From positions 620,001-684,000 of the forward strand of contig JAYQJE010000001.1 of NCBI GenBank assembly GCA_038142005.1: a stretch of DNA of 64,000 nucleotides, written 5' to 3'. The notes under the pieces were generated by a model. The model searched no databases, had not been told where the DNA came from, and was given only the letters and a program-made list of their open reading frames with translations. The translations under genes were made by a program, and so were the position numbers. Positions 1 to 8,090 of the stretch are shown in pieces. The DNA comes from SHAN690 sp023262195 (GTDB taxonomy: Bacteria; Bacteroidota; Bacteroidia; Flavobacteriales_G; Salibacteraceae). Each line of letters begins with the position of its first letter. Positions within the stretch are counted from its first letter, which is position 1.

Positions 1-1800
1 CCCTTAGCGCTTACAACGCACGCCATAGAATGGGAACTTTTTGGTAAAAATGCCGCCATTGCACACATCATAAACATCTTGATGCATGCTTTGATGGGCG
101 TGATTCTCTTGCTCGTATTACAAGAAATTTTCGAAACCAAAAAAGGTAAAAAATGGTGGTGGACATTACCGTTTATAGCCACCGCGCTATTTCTTGCGCA
201 CCCCACACATACCGAGGTTGGAGCCAACATAAAGAGCCGTGATGAAATCATGAGTTTGCTCTTCGCGCTGCTGAGTTTCTATTCAGTATTGAGATACTTA
301 AAAGCCTCTGAATCCAAACATCTTCTGCTCGCAGGTATTTGGTTTTGGTTGAGTTTGGCCTCAAAAGAGTCAACCATAACGTTCATAGGAGTAATCCCGC
401 TCACTTTGATATTCTTTCCAAAAGGAGATTTGCGGAAGAGCATAATTTCAATGGCGCCAGTATTATTAGCGACCGCAGCCTACTTTGCGTTGCGACTCTC
501 TGTTCTAGGAACGGAGGGCAATTCGCTTGATGTTGCAGCAGAGCTTATGAATAAACCATATCTCAATGCAAGTGATAGCGAGCGGCTGGCCAGTATTTTC
601 TTTACCCTAGCCCTGTACCTTAAGCTCCTGTTTTGGCCACACCCTTTAACACACGACTATTACCCTTATCATCCCTTCGCCACTTACGATGAATTGGTCA
701 TTGGCGCCAGTGGTTATGTAGATTGGTCGTCTCCTGTATCCATCCTCGGATTGATCGGATATGCCATAATTCTTGGGTTTGGACTTTTCACTCTATTCCG
801 AAGACTAAAAGGTGGTAAAGCAAATATGATGGGTTATGGAGCACTCCTTTTCTTGGGTACGTTTATCCTCTTTTCAAACCTGCTATTTGATATCGGAGCG
901 TTTATGAACGAACGATTCCTATTCATTCCCTCGCTCGGATTCACCATTCCACTTGCTTGGATATTGGTAGAGAAAATTGGTAAAAAAGAGGGTTTGAATG
1001 CAGGTCTTGTGATAGCGGGCATTCTGTTGGTGGGGTATTCCGCAAAAACCATACATCGCAACAATGCTTGGGAAAGTGATGGAGCACTGGCCGCTGCCGA
1101 TGTGGGCACTTCCGATGGATCAGCAAAAGTGAAAATGACCATGGGCAGCGAATTACTTGATCAAGCCAAAGACCCAAAAAATGCTGCCAAAAAGCAACAA
1201 CTGCTCAAGCAAGCCGAAGCGTATGAGTTGCAATCCCTAAAGATTTATCCAACTTATTTTCCTCCATTAGATATCCTAGGAAACATCTATTTCGAATTGG
1301 GTAATTATGAATACAGCGTACATTACTTCAAACAGGCGCTTAAGTTGAAGCCCGGTGAAGCGCGCATGAGAACGAACATGGAGGCGGTAGCGAATATGGC
1401 CAAATCTAAAGGTGAGTATGAGGCCGCCATCCAAGGCTATAAATCACTAGTGAAGCTACTGCGCGGTGAAGATTTATCCCGCATCTACTCTTCGCTCGGT
1501 GAGCTTTATGGAAAGGAGATGAACGACCTTGTAAACTCCAAAAAATACTTGAAAAAGGCACTGAAAGCTGATCCCAATAACGGAGGTGTGTATCAGAAAC
1601 TGGGTATTGTTTATGCGATGACCAACCGACCTGATTCGGCCATGGTAAATTTTGAGAAAGCGTATGAACTTGATCCTGAAAATGCCCGAGTGCTGCTCAA
1701 CTTAGGATTATTAAATCGGCAGCTTGGCAATGCGGAGCGGGCAAACCAATATTTGCGTAAAGCACAAGAAATTGACCCCATGGTAATGAGCGGGCAATAA
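1..1800 (+). CDS. Membrane protein with C-terminal TPR repeats, TMTC-like (5' end outside window)
   Basis: The reading frame is open from the first base, so the start lies upstream and this is a 3' partial gene. The first part is hydrophobic with several membrane segments and carries the motif HPTHTEVGANIKSRDE, typical of the TMTC/PMT-like multi-spanning membrane family in which a short His-x-x-His-Thr-Glu and Arg-Asp/Glu motif sits in an extracytoplasmic loop. After roughly residue 370 (counted from the Met at 79) come several tetratricopeptide repeats, for example around LGNIYFELGNYEYSVHYFKQ, running to the C terminus. Relatives of this architecture are linked to glycosyl transfer or are simply called TPR membrane proteins. 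The TPR part probably binds partner proteins. Family placement rests on motif recall and the substrate is unknown. Confidence 0.75.
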   Translation, partial: PLALTTHAIEWELFGKNAAIAHIINILMHALMGVILLLVLQEIFETKKGKKWWWTLPFIATALFLAHPTHTEVGANIKSRDEIMSLLFALLSFYSVLRYLKASESKHLLLAGIWFWLSLASKESTITFIGVIPLTLIFFPKGDLRKSIISMAPVLLATAAYFALRLSVLGTEGNSLDVAAELMNKPYLNASDSERLASIFFTLALYLKLLFWPHPLTHDYYPYHPFATYDELVIGASGYVDWSSPVSILGLIGYAIILGFGLFTLFRRLKGGKANMMGYGALLFLGTFILFSNLLFDIGAFMNERFLFIPSLGFTIPLAWILVEKIGKKEGLNAGLVIAGILLVGYSAKTIHRNNAWESDGALAAADVGTSDGSAKVKMTMGSELLDQAKDPKNAAKKQQLLKQAEAYELQSLKIYPTYFPPLDILGNIYFELGNYEYSVHYFKQALKLKPGEARMRTNMEAVANMAKSKGEYEAAIQGYKSLVKLLRGEDLSRIYSSLGELYGKEMNDLVNSKKYLKKALKADPNNGGVYQKLGIVYAMTNRPDSAMVNFEKAYELDPENARVLLNLGLLNRQLGNAERANQYLRKAQEIDPMVMSGQ

Positions 1801-1851
1801 ATCGCTGAAGTTTCTCATTACATTCGCGACCCCATTCAAAAATTGAAAACC

Positions 1852-1937
1852 GGAGAGGTGGCAGAGTGGCTGATCGCGCACGCTTGGAAAGCGTGTTTAC
1901 GGAAACGTAACGGGGTTCGAATCCCCCTCTCTCCGCA
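1852..1937 (+). tRNA. tRNA-Ser (anticodon GGA)
   Basis: A complete class II tRNA can be folded by eye. The 7-bp acceptor stem GGAGAGG pairs with TCTCTCC (last pair G-U). The anticodon arm is CACGC-TTGGAAA-GCGTG with GGA in the loop, a long variable arm follows as expected for serine tRNA, and the T loop reads GGTTCGAATCC. The discriminator base is G. Only CA, not the full CCA, is encoded directly after it. It reads codons UCC/UCU. The 3' end is duplicated downstream at 2082-2096. Confidence 0.96.
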
Positions 1938-1972
1938 GATGAAATCCTGGGCACGCAGTGACCTGGGGTTTA

Positions 1973-2009
1973 TTTCCACACCTCGAGCTTGCTCGAAAGG
2001 TGGTGGAAA
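1973..2009. repeat. Hairpin inside the tRNA-adjacent insert
   Basis: Near-perfect inverted repeat: tttccacacctcgagc pairs with gctcgaaaggtggtggaaa across a 2-base loop, with a few bulges. It could act as a structured end of the small element lying between the two tRNA 3'-end copies, or in RNA processing. No coding content is visible. Confidence 0.55.
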
Positions 2010-2023
2010 CAAAAAAGAACGAT

Positions 2024-2043
2024 AGCTGCAAAGCAGCTTTTTG
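2024..2043 (+). terminator. Short rho-independent terminator after tRNA-Ser
   Basis: AGCTGC-AAA-GCAGCT is a perfect 6-bp stem followed by a short T run. It lies within the 147-bp insert and could now end the tRNA transcript. Confidence 0.5.
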
Positions 2044-2107
2044 GATTTGGTCTGACCCACCCCCACTTGGGATCACACAGTAATCCCCCTCTCTCCTCCA
2101 TGCAAAT

Positions 2108-2146
2108 AAAGGGTTTTGGGATAGTTAATTCCTGAGCCCTTTTTTT
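2108..2146 (+). terminator. Terminator-like hairpin with T7 tail
   Basis: AAAGGG on the left pairs with CCCTTT on the right, with partial pairing inside, and a run of seven T follows. It sits 11 bases after the second copy of the tRNA 3' end and may be the ancestral tRNA-Ser terminator displaced by the insert. Confidence 0.6.
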
Positions 2147-2507
2147 ATTGAAGGCATTTGCATACTATTTGCATACAAAGCATGCTTAAAACATTAGCTT
2201 ACTGTGAATCAAGATCAATATTTAATAACTGAACGTAAATCACAACCGAGCCTATGGTTTGTCAAGTGAGTATTAAGGAAGCAAAAGAAGTTCCCCTAAC
2301 ATTTGACTAACTAAAAAGTGTGACAATAGCCCCTTACTATATATACCTATAAGGCTAATGTCACACTTTTTGAAAACTAGATAAGATCACATAGGGTATA
2401 ATACCCTTTAAACCAACAAAAACAAGTAAACAAAACATACACTTATAAGTGTAAAAAACTGAGAATCAAGATATCCTATTTCATCAAACAGCATTCTTCA
2501 AATCATT
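2147..2507. other. Gene-free AT-rich stretch
   Basis: No convincing reading frame on either strand. It contains the direct repeat ttgcatac (twice around 2158-2177) and the long inverted repeat at 2313-2371 listed separately. It lies at the left edge of the putative accessory tract next to the tRNA. Confidence 0.6.
2313..2371. repeat. Long inverted repeat, 23-base arms
   Basis: The left arm begins AAAAAGTGTGACA and continues ATAGCCCCTTA. The right arm is its near-exact reverse complement, ending TGTCACACTTTTT. The first 13 positions pair perfectly and most of the next ten also pair, around a loop of about 13 bases. A/T runs at both ends would let it end transcription from either side. It could also be the end or core of a small mobile element. 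It does not have the spacing of a CRP operator. Confidence 0.7.
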
Positions 2508-2936
2508 TTAGAATGAGTCTAGAAATGTTGGATTTTCCTCGACCATTTCTGCAATCTTATCCATGGTCATTTTAGTTTCAATATGAATGGCCCTTTCTAC
2601 TTTATTCTGAGTAGCCCTTTTATGCCAGATAAACATATAATTTCCTTCAATCCAATCCACATTCCAATAGAATCCTCCATAGCGAGAACAAATTACGAAA
2701 TCATTCGAGGACGAGGCTTCGCTGTTGAATTCAAGCCCTTTACTTTTTAGAGCATCAATATCATATTCATCGGCATTCATGGCAGCAATACTGAATAGTT
2801 CATCATCTTGAGAATGACGATTATTGGAATCATTGATGTTAAAGTCCTGTATGAACTGACTCTCTCCACCGAGGTACTTTTTGGCGACTACATCCTTAGG
2901 AATTAAAAGATTGACGAGTTCTATTGCGATCGGCAT
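2508..2936 (-). CDS. Hypothetical protein, 142 aa
   Basis: Soluble acidic protein with no signal peptide or membrane segment. The N terminus MPIAIELVNLLIPKDVV and the later motifs DDELFSIAAMNADEYDIDAL and RYGGFYWNVDWIEGNYMF look like conserved blocks of an uncharacterised small cytoplasmic family, but no function can be named. It is transcribed away from the three-gene cluster starting at 3155, with about 220 bp between for divergent promoters. It stands among AT-rich accessory genes next to tRNA-Ser. The coding nature is supported by length, the ATG start and an ordered amino-acid composition. Confidence 0.75.
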   Translation of the reverse strand: MPIAIELVNLLIPKDVVAKKYLGGESQFIQDFNINDSNNRHSQDDELFSIAAMNADEYDIDALKSKGLEFNSEASSSNDFVICSRYGGFYWNVDWIEGNYMFIWHKRATQNKVERAIHIETKMTMDKIAEMVEENPTFLDSF

Positions 2937-3154
2937 AATTGTAAATCAAATATATATCGGGACTTTCATAGAGTAAATCAACCTTCTAAATAGCGCCCTT
3001 TAATTACCCGCAATTCTTACTTTTGATTCTGCATCAAGAAAGAGTTTACTCTGCCAACCGATCTTATAACCTAAGGCACGGTGGTAAAATGATGTGAGGC
3101 GACCGCCTAAAAACAACCAGGTCACTCCCAATTCTTGATGCATGAAACAAATTA

Positions 3155-3781
3155 ATGATCATGCAAAACAAACTTCACACAATTAGCGGTCTTTCTGGAG
3201 ATACTCCATTTTCTTTAGAATGTTCTTTTTTGACTAGCACTCACCCTTCTATCAATCTTTTGGATTTCAGCCAGCGCTATATGCCTGATAATTCAAAGCC
3301 AATCCTTGTAAGGTTTCTCCACAATAGTTTTAACTCGATTATAGACTGTTCAATGTTCAGCGCCTGCAAAATATTCAGTATTAAGAATAAAGGTGATTTA
3401 GGACAGGTTTATGTAGTAACAGGCAATTCAAATTTTTCCATTGCTACGCAACAGAAATATCTGCTTGTTGTACCCTCTTCTTATCCAAGGCTTTTTAACG
3501 AGACATCTAGTTTACAGTTCGATGTGCATTGTTTTAACCCTTACAAACAATGCACTACAAATGAACTCATTGATGCTTACAATAAAGATCTCCATAAACA
3601 TGGTTTCGTATCTACTCGAATAGCATTTAAGCTGCTTCTTAATGAAGCTTTTGTGTTCTCTAAACTAGATCTTTCATCTGTTTTTGATGTAGATGATTCT
3701 GGTTTTATAACACCAAGGAAAAAGACTGAAATCATGCTTAATGAAAATGGTAACGGCTTAATATTTTCAAACCATGAATGA
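3155..3781 (+). CDS. Hypothetical protein, 208 aa, first gene of a three-gene unit
   Basis: Unrecognised protein without a signal peptide, rich in Ser, Phe and Asn, as expected of an AT-rich acquired gene. Start candidates are ATG at 3155 or 3161. Its stop overlaps the start of the next gene by 8 bases (ATG at 3774, TGA at 3779-3781), so the two are almost certainly co-translated. No catalytic motif is visible. It is carried with the paralogous pair that follows, within the accessory tract beside tRNA-Ser. Confidence 0.7.
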   Translation: MIMQNKLHTISGLSGDTPFSLECSFLTSTHPSINLLDFSQRYMPDNSKPILVRFLHNSFNSIIDCSMFSACKIFSIKNKGDLGQVYVVTGNSNFSIATQQKYLLVVPSSYPRLFNETSSLQFDVHCFNPYKQCTTNELIDAYNKDLHKHGFVSTRIAFKLLLNEAFVFSKLDLSSVFDVDDSGFITPRKKTEIMLNENGNGLIFSNHE

Positions 3782-4217
3782 ATCAATTAGTCTTCAAAAT
3801 CATGATGGAATCCTTATTGAAGGAAAAATCACAAAACTGGAGAAATGGGAATTGGAAGTGGAAATCACTAAGCCTTTTCGTAATTGGCGAAATAGCTATA
3901 AAATGAACGAAGTTCAAATTAGACAAGGCTGCCTAATGGTTAACGAATACGAGAAGACAGGACGATGGTTATTGGAGCAGTCATTCAACGCATTAAACAT
4001 GCTTGACGAACGATTTGAATATTATTTGTCAATGTACGAGCGAAAGCTTCAGCAACTAGATGCTATCCAAAAAATTCCCGACCAAGCAGTTAGAAGTCGA
4101 TTGACTTCGAAAATAGATAATGGATACGGAAGGATAGAGTTGCATCAAATGGGGCCTTATAACTTGATTTTCGATGCATTTATCAAGACTGGAAAAATCA
4201 TTTATCACGTTAATTAA
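3774..4217 (+). CDS. Hypothetical protein, 147 aa, paralogue of the next gene
   Basis: The N terminus has an alternating pattern that looks like a small beta-barrel: DGILIEGKITKLEKWELEVE. It is followed by a helical middle and a C terminus ending DAFIKTGKIIYHVN. The downstream gene has the same layout (DGVVVKGRIANLQEWFIEVE and DFIATGKKTYMP), so the two are diverged tandem duplicates. It overlaps the upstream gene by 8 bases and is separated from the next by 10. The function is not known. Confidence 0.7.
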   Translation: MNESISLQNHDGILIEGKITKLEKWELEVEITKPFRNWRNSYKMNEVQIRQGCLMVNEYEKTGRWLLEQSFNALNMLDERFEYYLSMYERKLQQLDAIQKIPDQAVRSRLTSKIDNGYGRIELHQMGPYNLIFDAFIKTGKIIYHVN

Positions 4218-4227
4218 AACTGTAATA

Positions 4228-4686
4228 ATGGAAAAGAAACAAATTGAATTTGTAGCCACCGATGGAGTAGTGGTAAAAGGAAGAATTGCAAACCTTCAAG
4301 AGTGGTTTATTGAAGTAGAAATTTTAGAACCTTATGTTGGATGGACAGAACATTTGTCGTGTAATGGGCCCGGTAGAATGAATCCTTCCAATTTTATATC
4401 AAGATCTGAGGATCTCAGTGTTACGCTCCTTAGCAACTTATATAATAAAATGAAAAATTTTGATGAGTCGCTACCATTTCAAGTTGAGCGCTACAAACTG
4501 CTATTAGAAGAAAAAGAGGCTTTAAAGTATATAGATGACGATGAGATAAGAGATAGTATAGACAGTAAAATTTCCGACTCCTATTTACCACTTGGAATAA
4601 CTTTTTTAGATAAGGAGAAGTTTTTGAAGACAATCGAGGACTTTATTGCAACGGGTAAAAAGACTTATATGCCTATCTATTCCTAA
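4228..4686 (+). CDS. Hypothetical protein, 152 aa, paralogue of the preceding gene
   Basis: An upstream in-frame ATG at 4174 lies inside the preceding gene. The ATG at 4228 (MEKKQIEFVATDGVVVKG) is preferred because it aligns with the start of the paralogue and leaves a normal 10-base gap. It has the same N-terminal beta-type motif and C-terminal FIATGKKTYMP block, with a charged helical middle (LLEEKEALKYIDDDEIRDS). It is the last gene of the three-gene unit. No known domain is recognised. Confidence 0.7.
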   Translation: MEKKQIEFVATDGVVVKGRIANLQEWFIEVEILEPYVGWTEHLSCNGPGRMNPSNFISRSEDLSVTLLSNLYNKMKNFDESLPFQVERYKLLLEEKEALKYIDDDEIRDSIDSKISDSYLPLGITFLDKEKFLKTIEDFIATGKKTYMPIYS

Positions 4687-4831
4687 GATAATCCATTTTG
4701 GTCTGTCAATACAGTTTATTGAAACCTTAATACTTCCGATCTAATAGAATAAAAAGTAATGGATTATTCTTGTTACAGACTTTTTACGTGGAGGTCTATA
4801 TAGTTGACTAATCACAATCAATAATCTAAGT

Positions 4832-5130
4832 ATGAAATTCAACAACGAAACATTAAGAGCTGCTGTAAAGGAGTGGTTAGATGATGAAAGCAAAGCAGAA
4901 AAGAAATACGGTCACATCTCTGATTGGGACACCTCTGAAGTGACGGATATGTCTACCATGTTCTCTGCAGCAAAATCCTTCAACCAGCCATTGGAGAAAA
5001 CCAATCAACCAGTTGTGAGAAATGTTCTGGGATAGAGAAATGGGATGAGTAACGTGACGACTATGTTAGGGATGTTCTATGGCGCAGAATCCTTCAACCA
5101 ACCCCTTGAGAAATGGGATGGAAAGCAGTT
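4832..5130 (+). pseudogene. Broken DUF285 (BspA-like) repeat protein
   Basis: The first 50 codons encode the start of a DUF285 repeat protein (KEWLDDESKAEKKYGHISDW, then DTSEVTDMSTMFSAAKSFNQ), a leucine-rich-like surface family common in Bacteroidota and mycoplasmas. The frame then degenerates: after EKTNQPVVRNVLG it stops at 5035. A second repeat, SNVTTMLGMFYGAESFNQPL, resumes at 5045 in another frame and ends after EKWDGKQFKAILKLHFC. Real family members carry many repeats, so this is a short, disrupted remnant. Confidence 0.75.
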
Positions 5131-5150
5131 TAAGGCAATCTTAAAGTTAC

Positions 5151-5234
5151 ACTTCTGTTGATTCAGTACTTGGTCGCACAGGTACTGTGACTGCTCAAAG
5201 CGGTGACTACATAAACTCAGATGTTGGACTTTAA
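5151..5234 (+). pseudogene. Fragment resembling a phage tail-fibre repeat
   Basis: The frame immediately after the DUF285 remnant encodes DSVLGRTGTVTAQSGDYINS followed by DVGL and a stop. The block GRTGxVTAQSGDYxxxDVG is characteristic of bacteriophage tail-fibre and receptor-binding proteins. Only about 28 codons remain and no start is visible. It is a scrap joined to the DUF285 remnant, which suggests past recombination with phage DNA at this place. Confidence 0.55.
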
Positions 5235-5240
5235 TCTTAT

Positions 5241-8090
5241 TCAACTCCCCTTCCCTCCACTTGATATGACAATACTGTATTTGCCCCTTGCGAACTGACT
5301 GAGATCAATCTCATGATTCGACTGATTTAGTGTTAGGTTGCTTTGCGTTAATATCAGCCTTCCATCGTTGGCATATACTCTGACCTTTACTTGTTCAAGT
5401 CTACCTTGATTCAGTGATAGATTGACTTTATCTCTTGTGGGATTAGGGAACAAATTGATTTGCTCCGATAGAGAGAGATTATCTATTCCTGTAAGCCACA
5501 AAGTAATGACTTGCGAGGTGGAGTCAAAGCAGCCTTGTTCTACCGTCTGAATGACGCTGACCTGCCCTGAGAGTGAATCCTGGCTCCATGTTACCTCAGC
5601 GCTTGCCCCATTAGCAAAAAGGGTTCCGTTGACAACACTCCACTGGTACACCGCTCCAGCAATAGAATCGACATAATAAGAATGAACTGCCCCTTGGGGT
5701 AAAGAACTTTTCCTTGGATTGCACTTACCTCGAAGAGAGTATCGATTACCTCTACAGCAAATGAGTCAATAGCAGTGTTCCCCGATGAATCAACTCCTAC
5801 AAGAGCAACGACATTAGTTCCTTCATGCTCGCAAGTGAAATCACTTTGAGAAAGGCTTAAGTCTACACTACAGTTGTCACTCGAGCCATTATCTACCTGT
5901 GCCGCTGTGATGCTAGCTGCACCCGTTGCATCTAGGTAAACTGTCAAGTTCTGACTTGCCATCGTAGGAGAGATCGTATCTAAAACAGTGATGTCAGCTG
6001 TTACAGAAGAACTATTGCCTGATGCATCAACCGCTGTGAGGGTGACTACATTAACTCCCGTTTCAGAGCAATCAAAGTCAATTTGATCTAAGTAAAGAGA
6101 ATCCACACTGCAATTATCACTCGAGCCATTATCTACCTGTGCCGCTGTGATGCTAGCTGCACCCGTTGCATCTAGGTAAACTGTCAAGTTCTGACTTGCC
6201 ATCGTAGGAGAGATCGTATCTAAAACAGTGATGTCAGCTGTTACAGAAGAACTATTGCCTGATGCATCAACCGCTGTGAGGGTGACTACATTAACTCCCG
6301 TTTCAGAGCAATCAAAGTCAATTTGATCTAAGTAAAGAGAATCCACACTGCAATTATCACTCGAGCCATTATCTACCTGTGCCGCTGTGATGCTAGCTGC
6401 ACCCGTTGCATCTAGGTAAACTGTCAAGTTCTGACTTGCCATCGTAGGAGAGATCGTATCTAAAACAGTGATGTCAGCTGTTACAGAAGAACTATTGCCT
6501 GATGCATCAACCGCTGTGAGGGTGACTACATTAACTCCCGTTTCAGAGCAATCAAAGTCAATTTGATCTAAGTAAAGAGAATCCACACTGCAATTATCAC
6601 TCGAGCCATTATCTACCTGTGCCGCTGTGATGCTAGCTGCACCCGTTGCATCTAGGTAAACTGTCAAGTTCTGACTTGCCATCGTAGGAGAGATCGTATC
6701 TAAAACAGTGATGTCAGCTGTTACAGAAGAACTATTGCCTGATGCATCAACCGCTGTGAGGGTGACTACATTAACTCCCGTTTCAGAGCAATCAAAGTCA
6801 ATTTGATCTAAGTAAAGAGAATCCACACTGCAATTATCACTCGAGCCATTATCTACCTGTGCCGCTGTGATGCTAGCTGCACCCGTTGCATCTAGGTAAA
6901 CTGTCAAGTTCTGACTGGCAATCGTAGGAGAGATCGTATCTAACGAAACTATAACTCCACTGTAAGTCGATGTACAATTATTAGAATCTGATACCGTGCA
7001 GGTAAAAGAACCTTGCGGTAGATTCGTATTTGTATCATTAGTTGAGCCATCGTTCCAAGCATACGTATAAGGCTCGATTCCACCAAAATTCGTAGTAATA
7101 TATGCAATGCCATTTGAATCATTCGGACAAAGAATATTTTCCTGATACCCCAAAGAAGCAATTAATTCAGTTGGTTCACTAACAATAAAGGAGCTTGAGG
7201 TTTGATCCCCCATGCTATCAGTAACTGTTACGCCATATGTGCCGGTATCGAGCCCAGAAATCGATGAAGACGTATCTCCATTACTCCATAAATATGCATA
7301 GGGTGAAACTCCTCCTTTTATGTCTAATGAGAGAGCTGCTGTTGAATCCCCAAAACATAGAATAGAAGAATCTTGTATAATCTTTACATTGAAGGAGTAT
7401 TCTCTTATAAAGTTTATAATTATTGTCTGAATATGACTGCTTGTTAGCACAGTACTATTACCCTGACTGTAGTTAGCTGCCATGGCAAAGTTTAAAATAT
7501 GACCTTGACCGAAATCCCTCACAGCGACTAGAGGGTTCCCTCCGGATTGCATCAATAGCGTAGAGCCAGACAGTGTTCGTAAATTCCCTACATTATACCC
7601 ATCATACACAGAGAAAGAATTCGGAATTCCGGAAAGTACAGGGTGATTCGCTTGGCCAGCAGAAATAGTATGGGTTACCGAACCCGTAGACCCACTAGCC
7701 CTCTGAAAAAGGATTAAGTCATCCAAGTTTTGAAGTTGATTTAAATTAAATCTTTGATACGAGTTCCACTCGAAACCTATATAAACTCCTTCATCGTCCT
7801 CCACAAAGTCATGCAAAGCAATCTGCCCCGCTTGCGGCATTTCACTTGCGTATGACGTTCCATTCAGATGAATGACAGCATCAAAAGCAGAAACGGATGG
7901 ATTTGTATTATTCCAATTTGATTCATTTACGCTAGTTATCGTGACGTCAAATCCCTCACTATCCAAGGTATCCTTTAAACTCACTGTATTAGAAAATGTG
8001 CTCCCGTTATCATGAATTATAAGGACATTTTGCCCAAAAAAAAGTTGAGATAAGAAAACCGCAAGAAATTGTAAGAAATAAATGTCTCAT
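5241..8090 (-). CDS. Large T9SS surface protein with SprB and tandem HYR repeats (two frame breaks)
   Basis: Exported surface protein. Order from the N terminus: a signal-peptide-like stretch (AVFLSQLFFGQNVLIIHDNG), an uncharacterised domain of about 200 residues, two SprB-type repeats (GGVSPYAYLWSNGDTSSSIS and GGIEPYTYAWNDGS), five HYR (hyalin) repeats of 80 residues, an Ig-like piece and a T9SS type A sorting domain with FPNPTRDKVNLSLNQG. Two indels break it. Near 5708-5711 one base is missing from a T run, and the C-terminal 150 residues continue in the next frame. Near the start (A run 8036-8043, or the bases up to 8090) the signal-peptide frame does not match the only ATG, at 8088-8090, so the start is uncertain. 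HYR proteins are adhesins or surface scaffolds in this phylum. Confidence 0.8.
5877..6916 (-). repeat. Tandem 240-bp repeat, perfect at DNA level (4.3 units)
   Basis: Every base from 5877 to 6676 equals the base 240 positions to its right, so 1,040 bp consist of one 240-bp unit repeated without a single change. Each unit encodes one 80-residue HYR domain (DTISPTMASQNLTVYLDATG and so on). The copies at both edges diverge quickly. Such identity means very recent duplication or ongoing gene conversion, and the copy number in the assembly may be wrong. Confidence 0.97.

Larger units (their letters stand above)
1920..2096 (+). repeat. Direct repeat of the tRNA-Ser 3' end (possible att sites) around a 147-bp insert
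   Basis: The 15-mer aatccccctctctcc forms the 3' end of the tRNA (1920-1934) and recurs exactly at 2082-2096. The second copy is followed by tcca and, 11 bases on, by a strong terminator-like hairpin. That hairpin would be the natural tRNA terminator if the segment between the copies were removed. Duplicated tRNA 3' ends are the classic footprint of tyrosine-recombinase integration. The insert is only 147 bp and encodes no protein, so it is either a small non-autonomous element or what is left after a larger island was lost. Confidence 0.6.

Noticed and set aside
1843..2025. Protein-coding ORF across tRNA-Ser
   Set aside because: It translates the tRNA itself and the structured insert, so the frame is open by chance.
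2313..2371. CRP operator (TGTGA/TCACA)
   Set aside because: The half-sites are about 35 bases apart instead of the 6-base spacing needed, and lie in a 23-base hairpin arm.
5877..6916. CRISPR array or satellite DNA
   Set aside because: The repeat unit is 240 bp, contiguous without spacers and an exact multiple of three. It encodes complete HYR domains in frame.
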